Part shown: positions 53,719 through 61,490 of the stretch, piece by piece
Position numbering within the stretch: the stretch's first letter is position 1
How the letters are laid out: every line of letters begins with the position of its first letter
NCBI RefSeq assembly: GCF_000013625.1
Contig: NC_009659.1
Span: 1,054,001-1,118,000, forward strand
Direction of reading: 5' to 3'
Length of the DNA stretch: 64,000 bases
Source of the DNA: Janthinobacterium sp. Marseille
GTDB lineage: Bacteria; Pseudomonadota; Gammaproteobacteria; Burkholderiales; Burkholderiaceae_D
Made by a program: the position numbers and the translations under genes
The notes under the pieces: model-generated
Told to the model about the DNA's origin: nothing
What the model saw: the letters and a program-made list of their open reading frames with translations, nothing else
Databases searched by the model: none

Positions 53719-53991
53719 ATGAAATCTAAAGCGAAACGCAATTTGACTACAGCACTCAAAGTGAATCGTTCAATGTTAAACGAAGACAAAAACATGCTGA
53801 AGTTATGTCAAGACAGTAAAAACTCCGAATCTGCCAACTCCATACATGCAAGCTGGCCGGCTGCAATTCCACGTCGATCGTCCGCAATATATAACCTGAC
53901 TTTTGCAGAGACTGGCACGCGTAAATCACTTGTGCAAGGTCATCTCAGCTCTATGATCGATCAGCTCGTGACGGAGGTAGAACGTGAATAA
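53719..53991 (+). CDS. Small basic hypothetical protein
   Basis: From ATG 53719 (AAGGA five bases upstream) the protein has 90 residues, rich in Lys, Arg, Asn and Ser (MKSKAKRNLTTALKVNRS). The end, LVQGHLSSMIDQLVTEVERE, is helical. The stop overlaps the start of the DUF3987 gene by 8 bases, which indicates coupling. Function unknown; perhaps a DNA-binding accessory to replication or mobilization of the element. Confidence 0.55.
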   Translation: MKSKAKRNLTTALKVNRSMLNEDKNMLKLCQDSKNSESANSIHASWPAAIPRRSSAIYNLTFAETGTRKSLVQGHLSSMIDQLVTEVERE

Positions 53992-55435
53992 TTTTCTTGA
54001 GCCGTTTCCTTATCCAAAACGTTATTACGTTGATGTTCAGGATTCTATCGAAGAGTTGATACAAAACGTACAAGCGCCCGATGCATTGATTGCCATGGAA
54101 GTTGGCAGTTGCATGAGCATCGTTACCCAACCGTTATATGACGTTCGTCTGCCTACAGGGCAAGTTCGCCCTCTATCAATGAATTGGGCTGTGATAGCAG
54201 ATTCCGGTGAGCGCAAATCGGCAGTGCATGCCATTGTAGCCAAGCCGATTTATGAATTCGATCAAAAGATGAAGGATAAATACGACGTTCAATTTGAACA
54301 TTACAGAGCGGAGTTGGATTTTTGGAAATCAGTTTTGTCAGGACTCAAGCAGAGGCTCGTTAAGCTGACGCGCGAAGACGCATGCATCAAGGATATCAAA
54401 GAGCGCATGTTGGTACATGCGAAAGCAAAGCCTGTAAAGCCGAGACCGCGTCGCATCATGCGCAAACTCACAAATGAGCGTGCAATGATGGAGGCACTTG
54501 AGGGATGCGGCGAATCCATTGGGTTTGTCAGTGACGAAGGACACGTTTTGGTTAAAGGCGGAGCGCTTGAGCGCGTTGGTATCAACAATTCGTTGTGGGA
54601 TGGCGCAGAGTTGGTGATGGACCGCAGTGAAGGTGTACAACTCCACGTCAAGGAGCCGCGGATGAGTATATCGTTCATGATTCAACGATTGATATTTAAG
54701 GATTTTTTGGGAAAACGTGGAGATGAGCTAAGAGGGTCAGGAAACTGGGCACGGTATCTAATTGGTGATCCCAGAACTAGGAAGGGTACTCGTTTCATTT
54801 TTACAGTTAATCCACCATATATGCATTTGCCAAAACTGCAAGCCAGAATGAGGGAGTTGCTGGAAGAGTATGAGCGACGTATCGATTTAGGGAAGATCGA
54901 ACGTGACATCTTGGAATTTTCCGAGGATGCAATCAGACGCTGGATTGAACTATCAAACGAAATCGAATTTATGTTGCGGCCATCGCAGTACCTGCATGAT
55001 ATCGATGACTTTGCTTCCAAGGTGCTGGAAATTACCAGCCGCTTGGCAGGTGTGATGCATGTGTTCTCATCGCAGGAAGGTAAGATTTCAGTCGAGACAC
55101 TTCAACGAGCTTTCGATATCGTTGGATGGCACATTGATGAATTCAAACGTCTTTTTTCGCCAGAGTTTGCTGTTTCAGAAGTGGTTATCAACGCGATGAA
55201 AGTGGAGGACTATTTATATCGATACGTTTGGCAGGCTAATTACACGTCTGTCCTTAAAAACCATGCGCTCAATTTCGGACCTATACGCACAAAAGCCAAG
55301 TTTCAACCGGCTTTGGATTGTCTGGAGTCACTAGGACGTATTCAGATCGGGGTTGGTCTAAAAGGCGAACGTTATATCAATCTGCATCAGGCTTACTTCC
55401 ATGCAAAGCAGTTTCCAGCGCTGCAAAACTTTTGA
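53984..55435 (+). CDS. DUF3987 (YfjI-like) family protein
   Basis: The 483-residue protein has the DUF3987 layout: PDALIAMEVGSCMSIVTQPL, a P-loop-like ADSGERKSAV at 72-81, a helical middle, SIGFVSDEGHVL (Walker B-like Asp-Glu) near 180, and a helical C-terminal part. YfjI-type proteins are common in integrated elements and may act in replication of the excised form as primase-helicase-like ATPases; the role is not proven. It is the last gene of the plus-strand operon and is followed by a strong terminator. Confidence 0.85.
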   Translation: MNNFLEPFPYPKRYYVDVQDSIEELIQNVQAPDALIAMEVGSCMSIVTQPLYDVRLPTGQVRPLSMNWAVIADSGERKSAVHAIVAKPIYEFDQKMKDKYDVQFEHYRAELDFWKSVLSGLKQRLVKLTREDACIKDIKERMLVHAKAKPVKPRPRRIMRKLTNERAMMEALEGCGESIGFVSDEGHVLVKGGALERVGINNSLWDGAELVMDRSEGVQLHVKEPRMSISFMIQRLIFKDFLGKRGDELRGSGNWARYLIGDPRTRKGTRFIFTVNPPYMHLPKLQARMRELLEEYERRIDLGKIERDILEFSEDAIRRWIELSNEIEFMLRPSQYLHDIDDFASKVLEITSRLAGVMHVFSSQEGKISVETLQRAFDIVGWHIDEFKRLFSPEFAVSEVVINAMKVEDYLYRYVWQANYTSVLKNHALNFGPIRTKAKFQPALDCLESLGRIQIGVGLKGERYINLHQAYFHAKQFPALQNF

Positions 55436-55483
55436 AGTGATTGACAGATTGATCAAGTAAATAAAAAATGTTCTTAGATTTCC

Positions 55484-55524
55484 ATGCGATTCATGCTGCT
55501 AACAGCATGAATCGCATATTTTTT
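55484..55524 (+). terminator. Intrinsic terminator of the AlpA-DUF3987 operon
   Basis: ATGCGATTCATGCTG (55484-55498) pairs perfectly with CAGCATGAATCGCAT (55503-55517) around CTAA and is followed by ATTTTTT. It stands 49 bases past the DUF3987 stop. Confidence 0.85.
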
Positions 55525-55730
55525 GCCTGCTTCAAATGATTTCTTAAAATTTTCTCTTTCGTCGGTGCGGCAGCGGGCTTTCCGTCCGGACGAACTTCCC
55601 TCGAAAAATTGATCACTCGTTTGACTCATGCTTGTACGTCGATGGTAGCGTGTTGCGCTCTCTTGATTGCGCTTCAATCCACGTGACCCTCTGCATCTGC
55701 ATGAGGCGGCTTGTACAACCTCTTAAACCA

Positions 55731-56450
55731 CTATGTAAGGCAGGCCGCTCTGTTTTTGATGATGCTTTCTTTTTGCTCGCCTGTCATTGCTTGAATACGT
55801 GCAGGACCTAGATGACGTTCTGGTCGTCTTGCAATGCCTTGATCTTTCAATGACCGATGATCGACTCTGCTTGAATGTCCGTTTCTTTCAAGTGACGCAT
55901 TCTGAAGAGCGGCACTTATCTGTCTCATTTTAATTATTTCCTCTCTAAGCTCGACTGGACTCTTCCCACCACTGTCTTTCCTGCATCCGCCGTTTTCTGG
56001 CTGCTTTGAGTTATATCGCTTGAACATATGTTCGGGTTTGCGATCAATACCATCATCCAAACGATCAGAAAACATCAAATGGAGGTGTGTGTTGGTTGCT
56101 CCTTGAATCGAAGATCGTGGTTGATGGATAGCATACTCATAGGGTTTTTCGCCTATTATTTTCTCTATGTATTCATCGACTAAATCTAGCGTTTGTTTCA
56201 ACGTCAATTCCGAAGGAAGTGCAATTTCATGCTCCCGGTACACCGCTCCGTTCGCACGTTCGTGTTTGTCTCCCGCCTTCCAAAATGCATGTGGATCGTC
56301 GTCGGTCCATTGGGGCATGTTGCCGTGACCGGTTGCCACTAGGTCATCACGTTGATTGTATTTACCCTTTCTGCTGATATAAGCAGCGTGATTTGCTGCT
56401 GTGCCTTTCTTGCCGCTCTTGATGCAGTGATGGAAGCTTGCCATTTTCAT
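55731..56450 (-). CDS. MobA/MobL-family relaxase
   Basis: The 239-residue protein is a compact MobQ-type relaxase domain. Tyr24 in ANHAAYISRKG is the expected nicking tyrosine, and His122/His124 in ATNTHLHLMFSDR form the metal-binding motif, with Glu74 in YREHEIALP near it. It nicks an origin of transfer so the element can be mobilized by a helper conjugation system. No primase or helicase domain is fused. The oriT is expected in the upstream 56451-56696 gap, but I cannot point to it. A minus-strand terminator stands just before its start. Confidence 0.87.
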   Translation of the reverse strand: MKMASFHHCIKSGKKGTAANHAAYISRKGKYNQRDDLVATGHGNMPQWTDDDPHAFWKAGDKHERANGAVYREHEIALPSELTLKQTLDLVDEYIEKIIGEKPYEYAIHQPRSSIQGATNTHLHLMFSDRLDDGIDRKPEHMFKRYNSKQPENGGCRKDSGGKSPVELREEIIKMRQISAALQNASLERNGHSSRVDHRSLKDQGIARRPERHLGPARIQAMTGEQKESIIKNRAACLT

Positions 56451-56473
56451 TTATCCTCATGTCCACATTAAAA

Positions 56474-56497
56474 AGCCAGCGAGTGTCTTCGCTGGCT
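56474..56497 (-). terminator. Intrinsic terminator upstream of the relaxase gene
   Basis: AGCCAGCGA (56474-56482) and TCGCTGGCT (56489-56497) pair around GTGTCT; on the minus strand a TTTTTAA run follows. It ends the radC-like transcript, yet its T-run lies only about 15 bases before the relaxase ATG. Confidence 0.78.
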
Positions 56498-56696
56498 GCT
56501 TGTGAGATGAAGTAATACCGGTAGTCTTTTGAGGAAATCTTGAGAAAGGTTAAGTGCGCGTCCTTATATCACCCCTCTATTAGCTCTTGTTTATTCAACG
56601 ATCACTATCTCCATCATCAAGTACCTGTATTACTGTCTCGCATAACATAGGTAGAGATGTAAAAAAGATATTGAATGAATAGTGATGAGATCTAAC

Positions 56697-57224
56697 TTAG
56701 AAGAGCAGTCCATGCTCTGCAAACGAGAATGTACCTTCCTCTCCAATAATGAAATGATCTAATACGCGTACGTCGATTGATTCCAGAAGAGACTTAAGAC
56801 GATTAGTAAGCTGCTTGTCTGCTTCACTAGGATGTGTGCTACCAGAAGGATGGTTATGTGCCAGGATCATTGATGCAGCGTTCAATGACATCGCACGTTG
56901 CACTATCGCGCGAGGATACACAGACGTCTGATGGATCGTCCCAAAGAACAGTGGCTCATAAGCAAGCACACGATGCTGTGTGTCCATGAACACAACCGCA
57001 AACACCTCCCTCTTCTCATTGAGGAGTTGTAGGCGCAAATAGTCCTTCACATCCTTTGGACTTGTTAGCTTAGGACCGTGCTTGATTACGTGTTCATCTA
57101 AGATTTCAATCGCTCTGTGCACTATCCAGGTATCTACTGCTGTTAGGTCATGCAGGAATTCGCTCCAATGGCGGAGAGAATTGGTATCTTGTTTCTCTTC
57201 ACATACGTTGATGGTGGTAGTCAT
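56697..57224 (-). CDS. RadC-like JAMM-domain protein
   Basis: The ATG at 57224 follows GGAGGTCAT and gives 175 residues. The JAMM metal site is AHNHPSGSTHPSEAD (His123, His125, Asp136). VYPRAIVQRAMSLNAASMILAHN is the conserved RadC segment. The N-terminal helix-hairpin-helix of chromosomal RadC is missing, as in the RadC proteins of plasmids, phages and islands. Their function is unknown despite the old DNA-repair name. It stands between two terminators and so is a single-gene transcript. Confidence 0.9.
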   Translation of the reverse strand: MTTTINVCEEKQDTNSLRHWSEFLHDLTAVDTWIVHRAIEILDEHVIKHGPKLTSPKDVKDYLRLQLLNEKREVFAVVFMDTQHRVLAYEPLFFGTIHQTSVYPRAIVQRAMSLNAASMILAHNHPSGSTHPSEADKQLTNRLKSLLESIDVRVLDHFIIGEEGTFSFAEHGLLF

Positions 57225-57304
57225 ATGACCTCCGGATAGAGGAATGCGCCCGGCATGAAAGGAAGGCACTTCCTGATTGTGTTGAATATGAAGTTGCAAA
57301 TAAA

Positions 57305-57324
57305 AAGACCGCCGAGGCGGTCTT
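57305..57324 (-). terminator. Intrinsic terminator downstream of the zinc-ribbon/SH3 gene
   Basis: AAGACCGC (57305-57312) and GCGGTCTT (57317-57324) pair around CGAG; the minus strand continues with TTTTTATTT. It lies 66 bases past the stop at 57390 and about 80 bases before the radC-like start. Confidence 0.8.
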
Positions 57325-57389
57325 GATTTAGTGGGAGAGGGATGCAGGTATAAATACGCAGCATGTATTGCTCATTGATTGTCATGAGA

Positions 57390-58553
57390 TTAAAACCTCT
57401 GCTGCATTAAAACAATGCGGCTACGATGAATGAATCCTGTATTTCCTCCTGCTACCTGTACTTTCCACCATTCGGAATTTTGCGGATGCGTCTGGAACGA
57501 ATTGCCACTCTTGACACGTCCTATGATTGCGCTCTGTCCATTAGCTTGTGCACGCACGTTTGTGTAGCCATCTGGATCGTCGATGACAGCCTCAACAGAA
57601 AAGTCCTTTACTGGTTGCGTTCCAACTTGTTTGCCATTGTCCGTAAGTACACCGTTTGCAAATACGTATCGATGCGCCTGATTATTTTCTCCTTGCATGG
57701 TGACGACGATAGAGTCGCCACTGCGCTCTGCTTCATAGATGTCTGAGCATGTCCCAAATGTCGGATAGCTCTGCGCACCGCTGGCTTTAATCGATACGAA
57801 ATTGAATAGAGCAGGACAAGCGGAGCCACCAAGGTTTTCAATAAGAACGAATTGGTCCTCTCCAATAAGAAAAGACTCTTTGATCGACAGTGAGGAGTTC
57901 GCCTGAATGACTGGCTTTGCCAAACGGCCATTGAGGATGAGTTGAGTATGTTGATTAGTCGTGAGATGGCCGTAACGCGTTTCTAATAAATCGACACCTT
58001 CTTTGTCTACGTTAGCTAAGGTCGTTTCATCATGCACGTGCTCAGTCGGCACAACGTTCTCTACAGGTGTCTGCGGAATGGATAAATCAAGTCCTGCTAC
58101 GATTTGATCTCTTGGTGATGGAGGCTTGCGCCCCACATTGGTGAATTCCATCAGCAAACTAATCGCTACTGAAGCAACGAAGACGATGATGGCGGCGATC
58201 GACCATCTCCGCTGTGATTGATTGAACTCTTCGAGGCTGCTCCAGTTACCGGCTCTCCATGCTAACTCACGTCCCTTCAAGCCAAGCCAGATGCTTACGC
58301 CAATGCCGACTACGGGAATGAGTGCGAGCAGCCCCCACCAAACCCGGAATCGGATGCTCCAAATGACGTTCAATAAAAAACCTCCCCAGCACCAGCCGTG
58401 AACGCCGGCAGGGAGTGGCTCTGATACAGCCTTAGCGATAGTCGGTTTTGATGTTGAGATGAGCTTTACGGCTTGAGGCGCGCCGCATTCGGGGCAATGC
58501 GTCGCGCTATCGGGAATTTCTTTAGTGCAGGCGTGGCAAGAGGTCATAGCCAT
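57390..58553 (-). CDS. Zinc-ribbon membrane protein with C-terminal SH3 domain
   Basis: The 387-residue protein starts with a zinc ribbon (CHACTKEIPDSATHCPECGA, residues 6-25), then has three membrane helices between about residues 53 and 145 (GWCWGGFLLNVIWSI, WWGLLALIPVVGIGVSIWLGL, WSIAAIIVFVASVAI). A long soluble domain ends in a bacterial SH3 fold (YTNVRAQANGQSAIIGRVKSG, GFIHRSRI). The SH3 part may bind peptidoglycan or a partner outside the membrane. The zinc ribbon is shared with the next two genes upstream. Function unknown. Confidence 0.78.
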   Translation of the reverse strand: MAMTSCHACTKEIPDSATHCPECGAPQAVKLISTSKPTIAKAVSEPLPAGVHGWCWGGFLLNVIWSIRFRVWWGLLALIPVVGIGVSIWLGLKGRELAWRAGNWSSLEEFNQSQRRWSIAAIIVFVASVAISLLMEFTNVGRKPPSPRDQIVAGLDLSIPQTPVENVVPTEHVHDETTLANVDKEGVDLLETRYGHLTTNQHTQLILNGRLAKPVIQANSSLSIKESFLIGEDQFVLIENLGGSACPALFNFVSIKASGAQSYPTFGTCSDIYEAERSGDSIVVTMQGENNQAHRYVFANGVLTDNGKQVGTQPVKDFSVEAVIDDPDGYTNVRAQANGQSAIIGRVKSGNSFQTHPQNSEWWKVQVAGGNTGFIHRSRIVLMQQRF

Positions 58554-58629
58554 TTGTTCCTATATCTGAAAGGTACTTTTATTCTTTTATGGGGATAGCT
58601 GCGTAGCAGCCTGAGCCGCTACTGCCGTT

Positions 58630-59091
58630 TTATCTTCCGATGAATATTCCAAGAATCATCGTCAAGGCGAACATGCCTATCCATGTCCAGAAGTAGGCAG
58701 GGCTTTGATTGAACGCTTTAGCGCGTTTCCACAGAAAGACAGGGACCAAGAAGAAATACTTCCCGAAGCTGGACGTATCGACGCCGTCTTGTTTCAACCG
58801 GGCGTCTTCTCCAGCAGATAGCCCAATGTTGAGTATTAGCGAGATGTACCAGTACTTACTAGTAGCCATCGCATGTGCTGCCTCATATTCATTTTGTGCA
58901 AGTACACCAGCCACAAGGCTTTCCAGAATCAAACCAATCAAAGGTGCGAATGCGAGGATCCACACCACCGTACTGCTAACAGCTACAGTTGGTGAAGCTG
59001 CCTTGATAGCGGGCGCACCACATTTTGGACAAGCAGGAGCACTCACGTGAATTTGATGAGAGCAGTGCTGGCAGTTTAGAAATGAACTCAT
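58630..59091 (-). CDS. Zinc-ribbon membrane protein
   Basis: The 153-residue protein, behind AAGGAAAAA, has a zinc ribbon at residues 7-25 (CQHCSHQIHVSAPACPKCGA) and three or four membrane helices (VVWILAFAPLIGLILESLVAGV, YWYISLILNIGLSAG, FWTWIGMFALTMILGIFI). LVPVFLWKRAKAFNQSPAYFW recalls small inner-membrane proteins with a ribbon tail. It belongs to a set of three zinc-ribbon genes in a row on this strand. Function not known. Confidence 0.75.
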   Translation of the reverse strand: MSSFLNCQHCSHQIHVSAPACPKCGAPAIKAASPTVAVSSTVVWILAFAPLIGLILESLVAGVLAQNEYEAAHAMATSKYWYISLILNIGLSAGEDARLKQDGVDTSSFGKYFFLVPVFLWKRAKAFNQSPAYFWTWIGMFALTMILGIFIGR

Positions 59092-59110
59092 TTTTTCCTT
59101 TAGTTGGAAG

Positions 59111-59455
59111 TTAGTTAAATTGGGTATTCCCTAAGAGAACAAGAAGGCCGAGTGCTGCAAAAGTGACGGCGACAATCGATAAGGTTTTCAGGGGCTTTCG
59201 TTGCTGCAGGCTGATTGCGCCGAGTATCAGGCTGCTCACTCCTAAGATGCCGACGCCCAAGATCGCATCTTTGTCGTGCGTCCCCTCAACACCCACGCTG
59301 CCTAGGAACGCCAGGCCAGCAAAAATTGCAGAGACGATGCCCATCCATCCTGATTCCTCTGCGGACTTAGTGGCTACTGCTTGAACCGCACCGCATTGCG
59401 GGCAGGATGGGGCGCTTTCATGAATTTCTTTACTGCATCCGCGGCAAAAGACCAT
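59111..59455 (-). CDS. Small zinc-ribbon membrane protein
   Basis: The 114-residue protein has a zinc ribbon at residues 4-22 (CRGCSKEIHESAPSCPQCGA) almost like those of its two downstream neighbours, then two or three helices (MGIVSAIFAGLAFLGSVGV, AILGVGILGVSSLILGAISL, LSIVAVTFAALGLLVLLG). It is the first gene of the zinc-ribbon row and is divergent from the XRE regulator, with a 14-base direct repeat between them. Confidence 0.75.
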   Translation of the reverse strand: MVFCRGCSKEIHESAPSCPQCGAVQAVATKSAEESGWMGIVSAIFAGLAFLGSVGVEGTHDKDAILGVGILGVSSLILGAISLQQRKPLKTLSIVAVTFAALGLLVLLGNTQFN

Positions 59456-59475
59456 GGTTATTTCCTTATTAAAAT

Positions 59476-59519
59476 CAAACTCAAAGTGTTATTGAATAAT
59501 AACAACAAACTCAAAGTGT
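59476..59519. promoter_or_regulatory. Direct repeats between the zinc-ribbon row and the XRE gene
   Basis: CAAACTCAAAGTGT occurs at 59476-59489 and again at 59506-59519, a 30-base period (about three helical turns). They lie in the divergent promoter region, a good place for binding of the XRE regulator encoded beside them. Confidence 0.6.
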
Positions 59520-59552
59520 GTGGAGGTTTGGAGCATCTAAAGTCATCCTCGC

Positions 59553-59789
59553 GTGGTGACAGAAAAACAAATCAAAAGATGTAATGCCCAGCTTCTCTTC
59601 GCTTCGAATATCCGTCGAATTCGATTGGAGAAAGGCTTTACGCAAGAGCGAGTTGCTGAGTTGGCAGACCTGCATACGAACTACGTCAGTTCGGTTGAAC
59701 GGGGCGAACGCAACATTTCTATTTGCAATATCGAACGCATCGCCTTCGCCCTAGACGTGCCGATGTCTCGGCTTTTGGAAGCCGTATAG
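59553..59789 (+). CDS. XRE-family HTH regulator
   Basis: A 78-residue protein made of one Cro/CI-type domain: FASNIRRIRLEKGFTQERVA, then LADLHTNYVSSVERGERNIS. GTG codons at 59553 and 59556 are the only upstream starts and lack a ribosome binding site, so it may be leaderless. It resembles controller (C) proteins of restriction-modification systems and small island repressors. The divergent zinc-ribbon genes with direct repeats are the likely targets. Confidence 0.87.
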   Translation: MVTEKQIKRCNAQLLFASNIRRIRLEKGFTQERVAELADLHTNYVSSVERGERNISICNIERIAFALDVPMSRLLEAV

Positions 59790-59800
59790 CATCGGATCGT

Positions 59801-60757
59801 TTATAACAGCGCGGTCGTTTGCCACAATGCTCGACTTTTCAATGCTGCCCCAGGGCCAAACCAAGCCGAATCCAGCCGATGGTCAACACTCTTGGCTCGC
59901 CGTTCATGGTCCACATAAGCAGTAATGGCATTCAGCAGCCCAAAAGCTGTTCCCTTCGCCGAAGGTAGTTCGGCACCTCGTCCTTTTCCTTCATAGATGT
60001 TTTTGACCTGACGCATGGTGCGATCCATGTATTGCCGCCCGTTGTGATCGGTTGGAATAGAGAAGAGGGTGCGCAAGAAAGCATCTGCTTCCTGATCCTT
60101 GAGTTTGCGTTCTGCCAGCTTGGTCATGCGGTATCGGAAGTTATCCCAGGCAGAAAACGAAATACCCAATTCCTTCTTGACCAGATCCGGCTCGAAGGTC
60201 GTGCTATGCGGCACCTTCACGACGTCTTTGCCACCAGATAGAGCAATCGCTAAAGTATTGTTACAGACGACTCTCACACTAGTGAACTGCGCTGTTGTCG
60301 CAAGGCTGCCATCACAGGCTGTAGCCAGCAGCAGATACCCATTAATACGATCTTTGTCTTTGATTGAAAAAGATTGGCCGGTCTTGGCCAACGCCCATAG
60401 TTTGCGTCCACCTTTCATGACGCCGGCAGTTTCCAATTCAAACCCAGAACGTGTCGTCAAATCTCTGTAGAACTCCAAGATCTCGTCAGGCTGCACGACC
60501 TGATATCGGTTCGAGACTACAGATAAGGCAGCTTTGGTGTCTGACCGATACAGGACCTTTTGGTCGCTGAACAACTGGATTTTTTCTGGGGCTCCTAACA
60601 AACCGGAGTTAAAACGGACTGGTGTTTCCATGATCTTGAAGTTCAGACCAGACTGATTGGCCCAAGTATCAAGAGGCTGGTTGGGAGTGAGTACATTACC
60701 TAAACCATGCCACGGGGTTTGTCCTGCATAAGCCATCGTTTCAATTTCGTGTGACAT
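59801..60757 (-). CDS. DUF932 (phage/plasmid-like) protein
   Basis: From the ATG at 60757 the protein has 318 residues. It has the family's opening (YAGQTPWHGLGNVLTPNQPL), YQVVQPDEILEFYRDL, LLLATACDGSLATTAQFTSVRVVCNNTLAIAL and PSAKGTAFGLLNAITAYVDH. DUF932 proteins are very common on plasmids, phages and integrative elements; function is not established. Convergent with the XRE gene. A strong minus-strand hairpin with a T-run ends about 20 bases before its start. Confidence 0.9.
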   Translation of the reverse strand: MSHEIETMAYAGQTPWHGLGNVLTPNQPLDTWANQSGLNFKIMETPVRFNSGLLGAPEKIQLFSDQKVLYRSDTKAALSVVSNRYQVVQPDEILEFYRDLTTRSGFELETAGVMKGGRKLWALAKTGQSFSIKDKDRINGYLLLATACDGSLATTAQFTSVRVVCNNTLAIALSGGKDVVKVPHSTTFEPDLVKKELGISFSAWDNFRYRMTKLAERKLKDQEADAFLRTLFSIPTDHNGRQYMDRTMRQVKNIYEGKGRGAELPSAKGTAFGLLNAITAYVDHERRAKSVDHRLDSAWFGPGAALKSRALWQTTALL

Positions 60758-60777
60758 TGTGTTCCCAGCATAAAAAA

Positions 60778-60822
60778 GCCCATGCCATCGCAATCGACAG
60801 AGGTCGGCTGGATGGCATGGGC
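60778..60822 (-). terminator. Terminator/attenuator-like hairpin before the DUF932 gene
   Basis: GCCCATGCCATC (60778-60789) and GATGGCATGGGC (60811-60822) are perfect arms with a 21-base loop; on the minus strand TTTTTTA follows at once. With the DUF932 ATG just downstream, it could end the 60894-61286 transcript or attenuate DUF932. Confidence 0.75.
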
Positions 60823-60893
60823 GGGTGTGAAAAAAAGAAGAAAAGGAGCTTGTTAAGCCGTTCGTAAATGACGCTTAACTTGTGACAGCAGAT

Positions 60894-61286
60894 TTAGTGG
60901 GCGTTGAAGGTATGTCCGCAGTGATGACATTTATTGTTGAGCAGTAGAGTGTTGTCGATGATTTTTCCAACGGTAATGCCAGTGGCACAGCCTGCAGCAG
61001 CATTTGCTAATGCATCAAGTACAGCACCAGCGATACCGCCTAGGGCCGAGCCAACTGGGCCGCCAATCAATCCGATCGATGCACCAACGCGTGCTCCTCT
61101 TGCACTGCTAGCGATAGTGATACCGATGCCAGCAATTGCGCCGATTGCACAACCGGCCTTGGTAGCAAAATTCCTGATCTCGATTTGATGTGATCCACAC
61201 TTTGGACAGGCTTCAAATGCGGAGTAGGGTGGAAAAGCCTCTATTGGCTCCTCGGGGTCGTGCGGGTAGAGCTGGGTGGTTTCCAT
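60894..61286 (-). CDS. Zinc-ribbon, glycine-zipper hypothetical protein
   Basis: The 130-residue protein starts behind AAGGA. One Cys pair (CPKCG) lies near residue 28 and another (CHHCG) near residue 122, so the two ends may form one split zinc site. Between them is a Gly/Ala-rich stretch (GCAIGAIAGIGITIASSARG, GASIGLIGGPVGSALGGIAG) of glycine-zipper type, likely membrane-inserting. Family not recognised, but it shares the ribbon-plus-membrane theme of the genes at 57390-59455. Confidence 0.65.
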   Translation of the reverse strand: METTQLYPHDPEEPIEAFPPYSAFEACPKCGSHQIEIRNFATKAGCAIGAIAGIGITIASSARGARVGASIGLIGGPVGSALGGIAGAVLDALANAAAGCATGITVGKIIDNTLLLNNKCHHCGHTFNAH

Positions 61287-61490
61287 GAAATTCCTTCATT
61301 GTGTTGAATGAACGCACTACAGAGAAAGACTGCCTGTAGCTCATAGAAGTGATATGTGAATGAAAATTTATATATTCGAATTGAATTAAACAGGCATTTG
61401 CATCTCAACAATGAAGAATCAATTATCTTTTTTAAATTCAACGACGTAAGCGCTCACGATTTATTGGAAGGACAAATGGATGAAGAGAAA

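Noticed and set aside
55474..55677. Minus-strand frame of 67 codons after the DUF3987 gene
   Set aside because: Its C-terminal codons run through the intrinsic terminator hairpin, no ribosome binding site precedes either ATG, and no family pattern is visible.
59473..59520. CRISPR-like repeat at the XRE promoter
   Set aside because: Only two short 14-base repeats without further units or cas genes; better explained as an operator.
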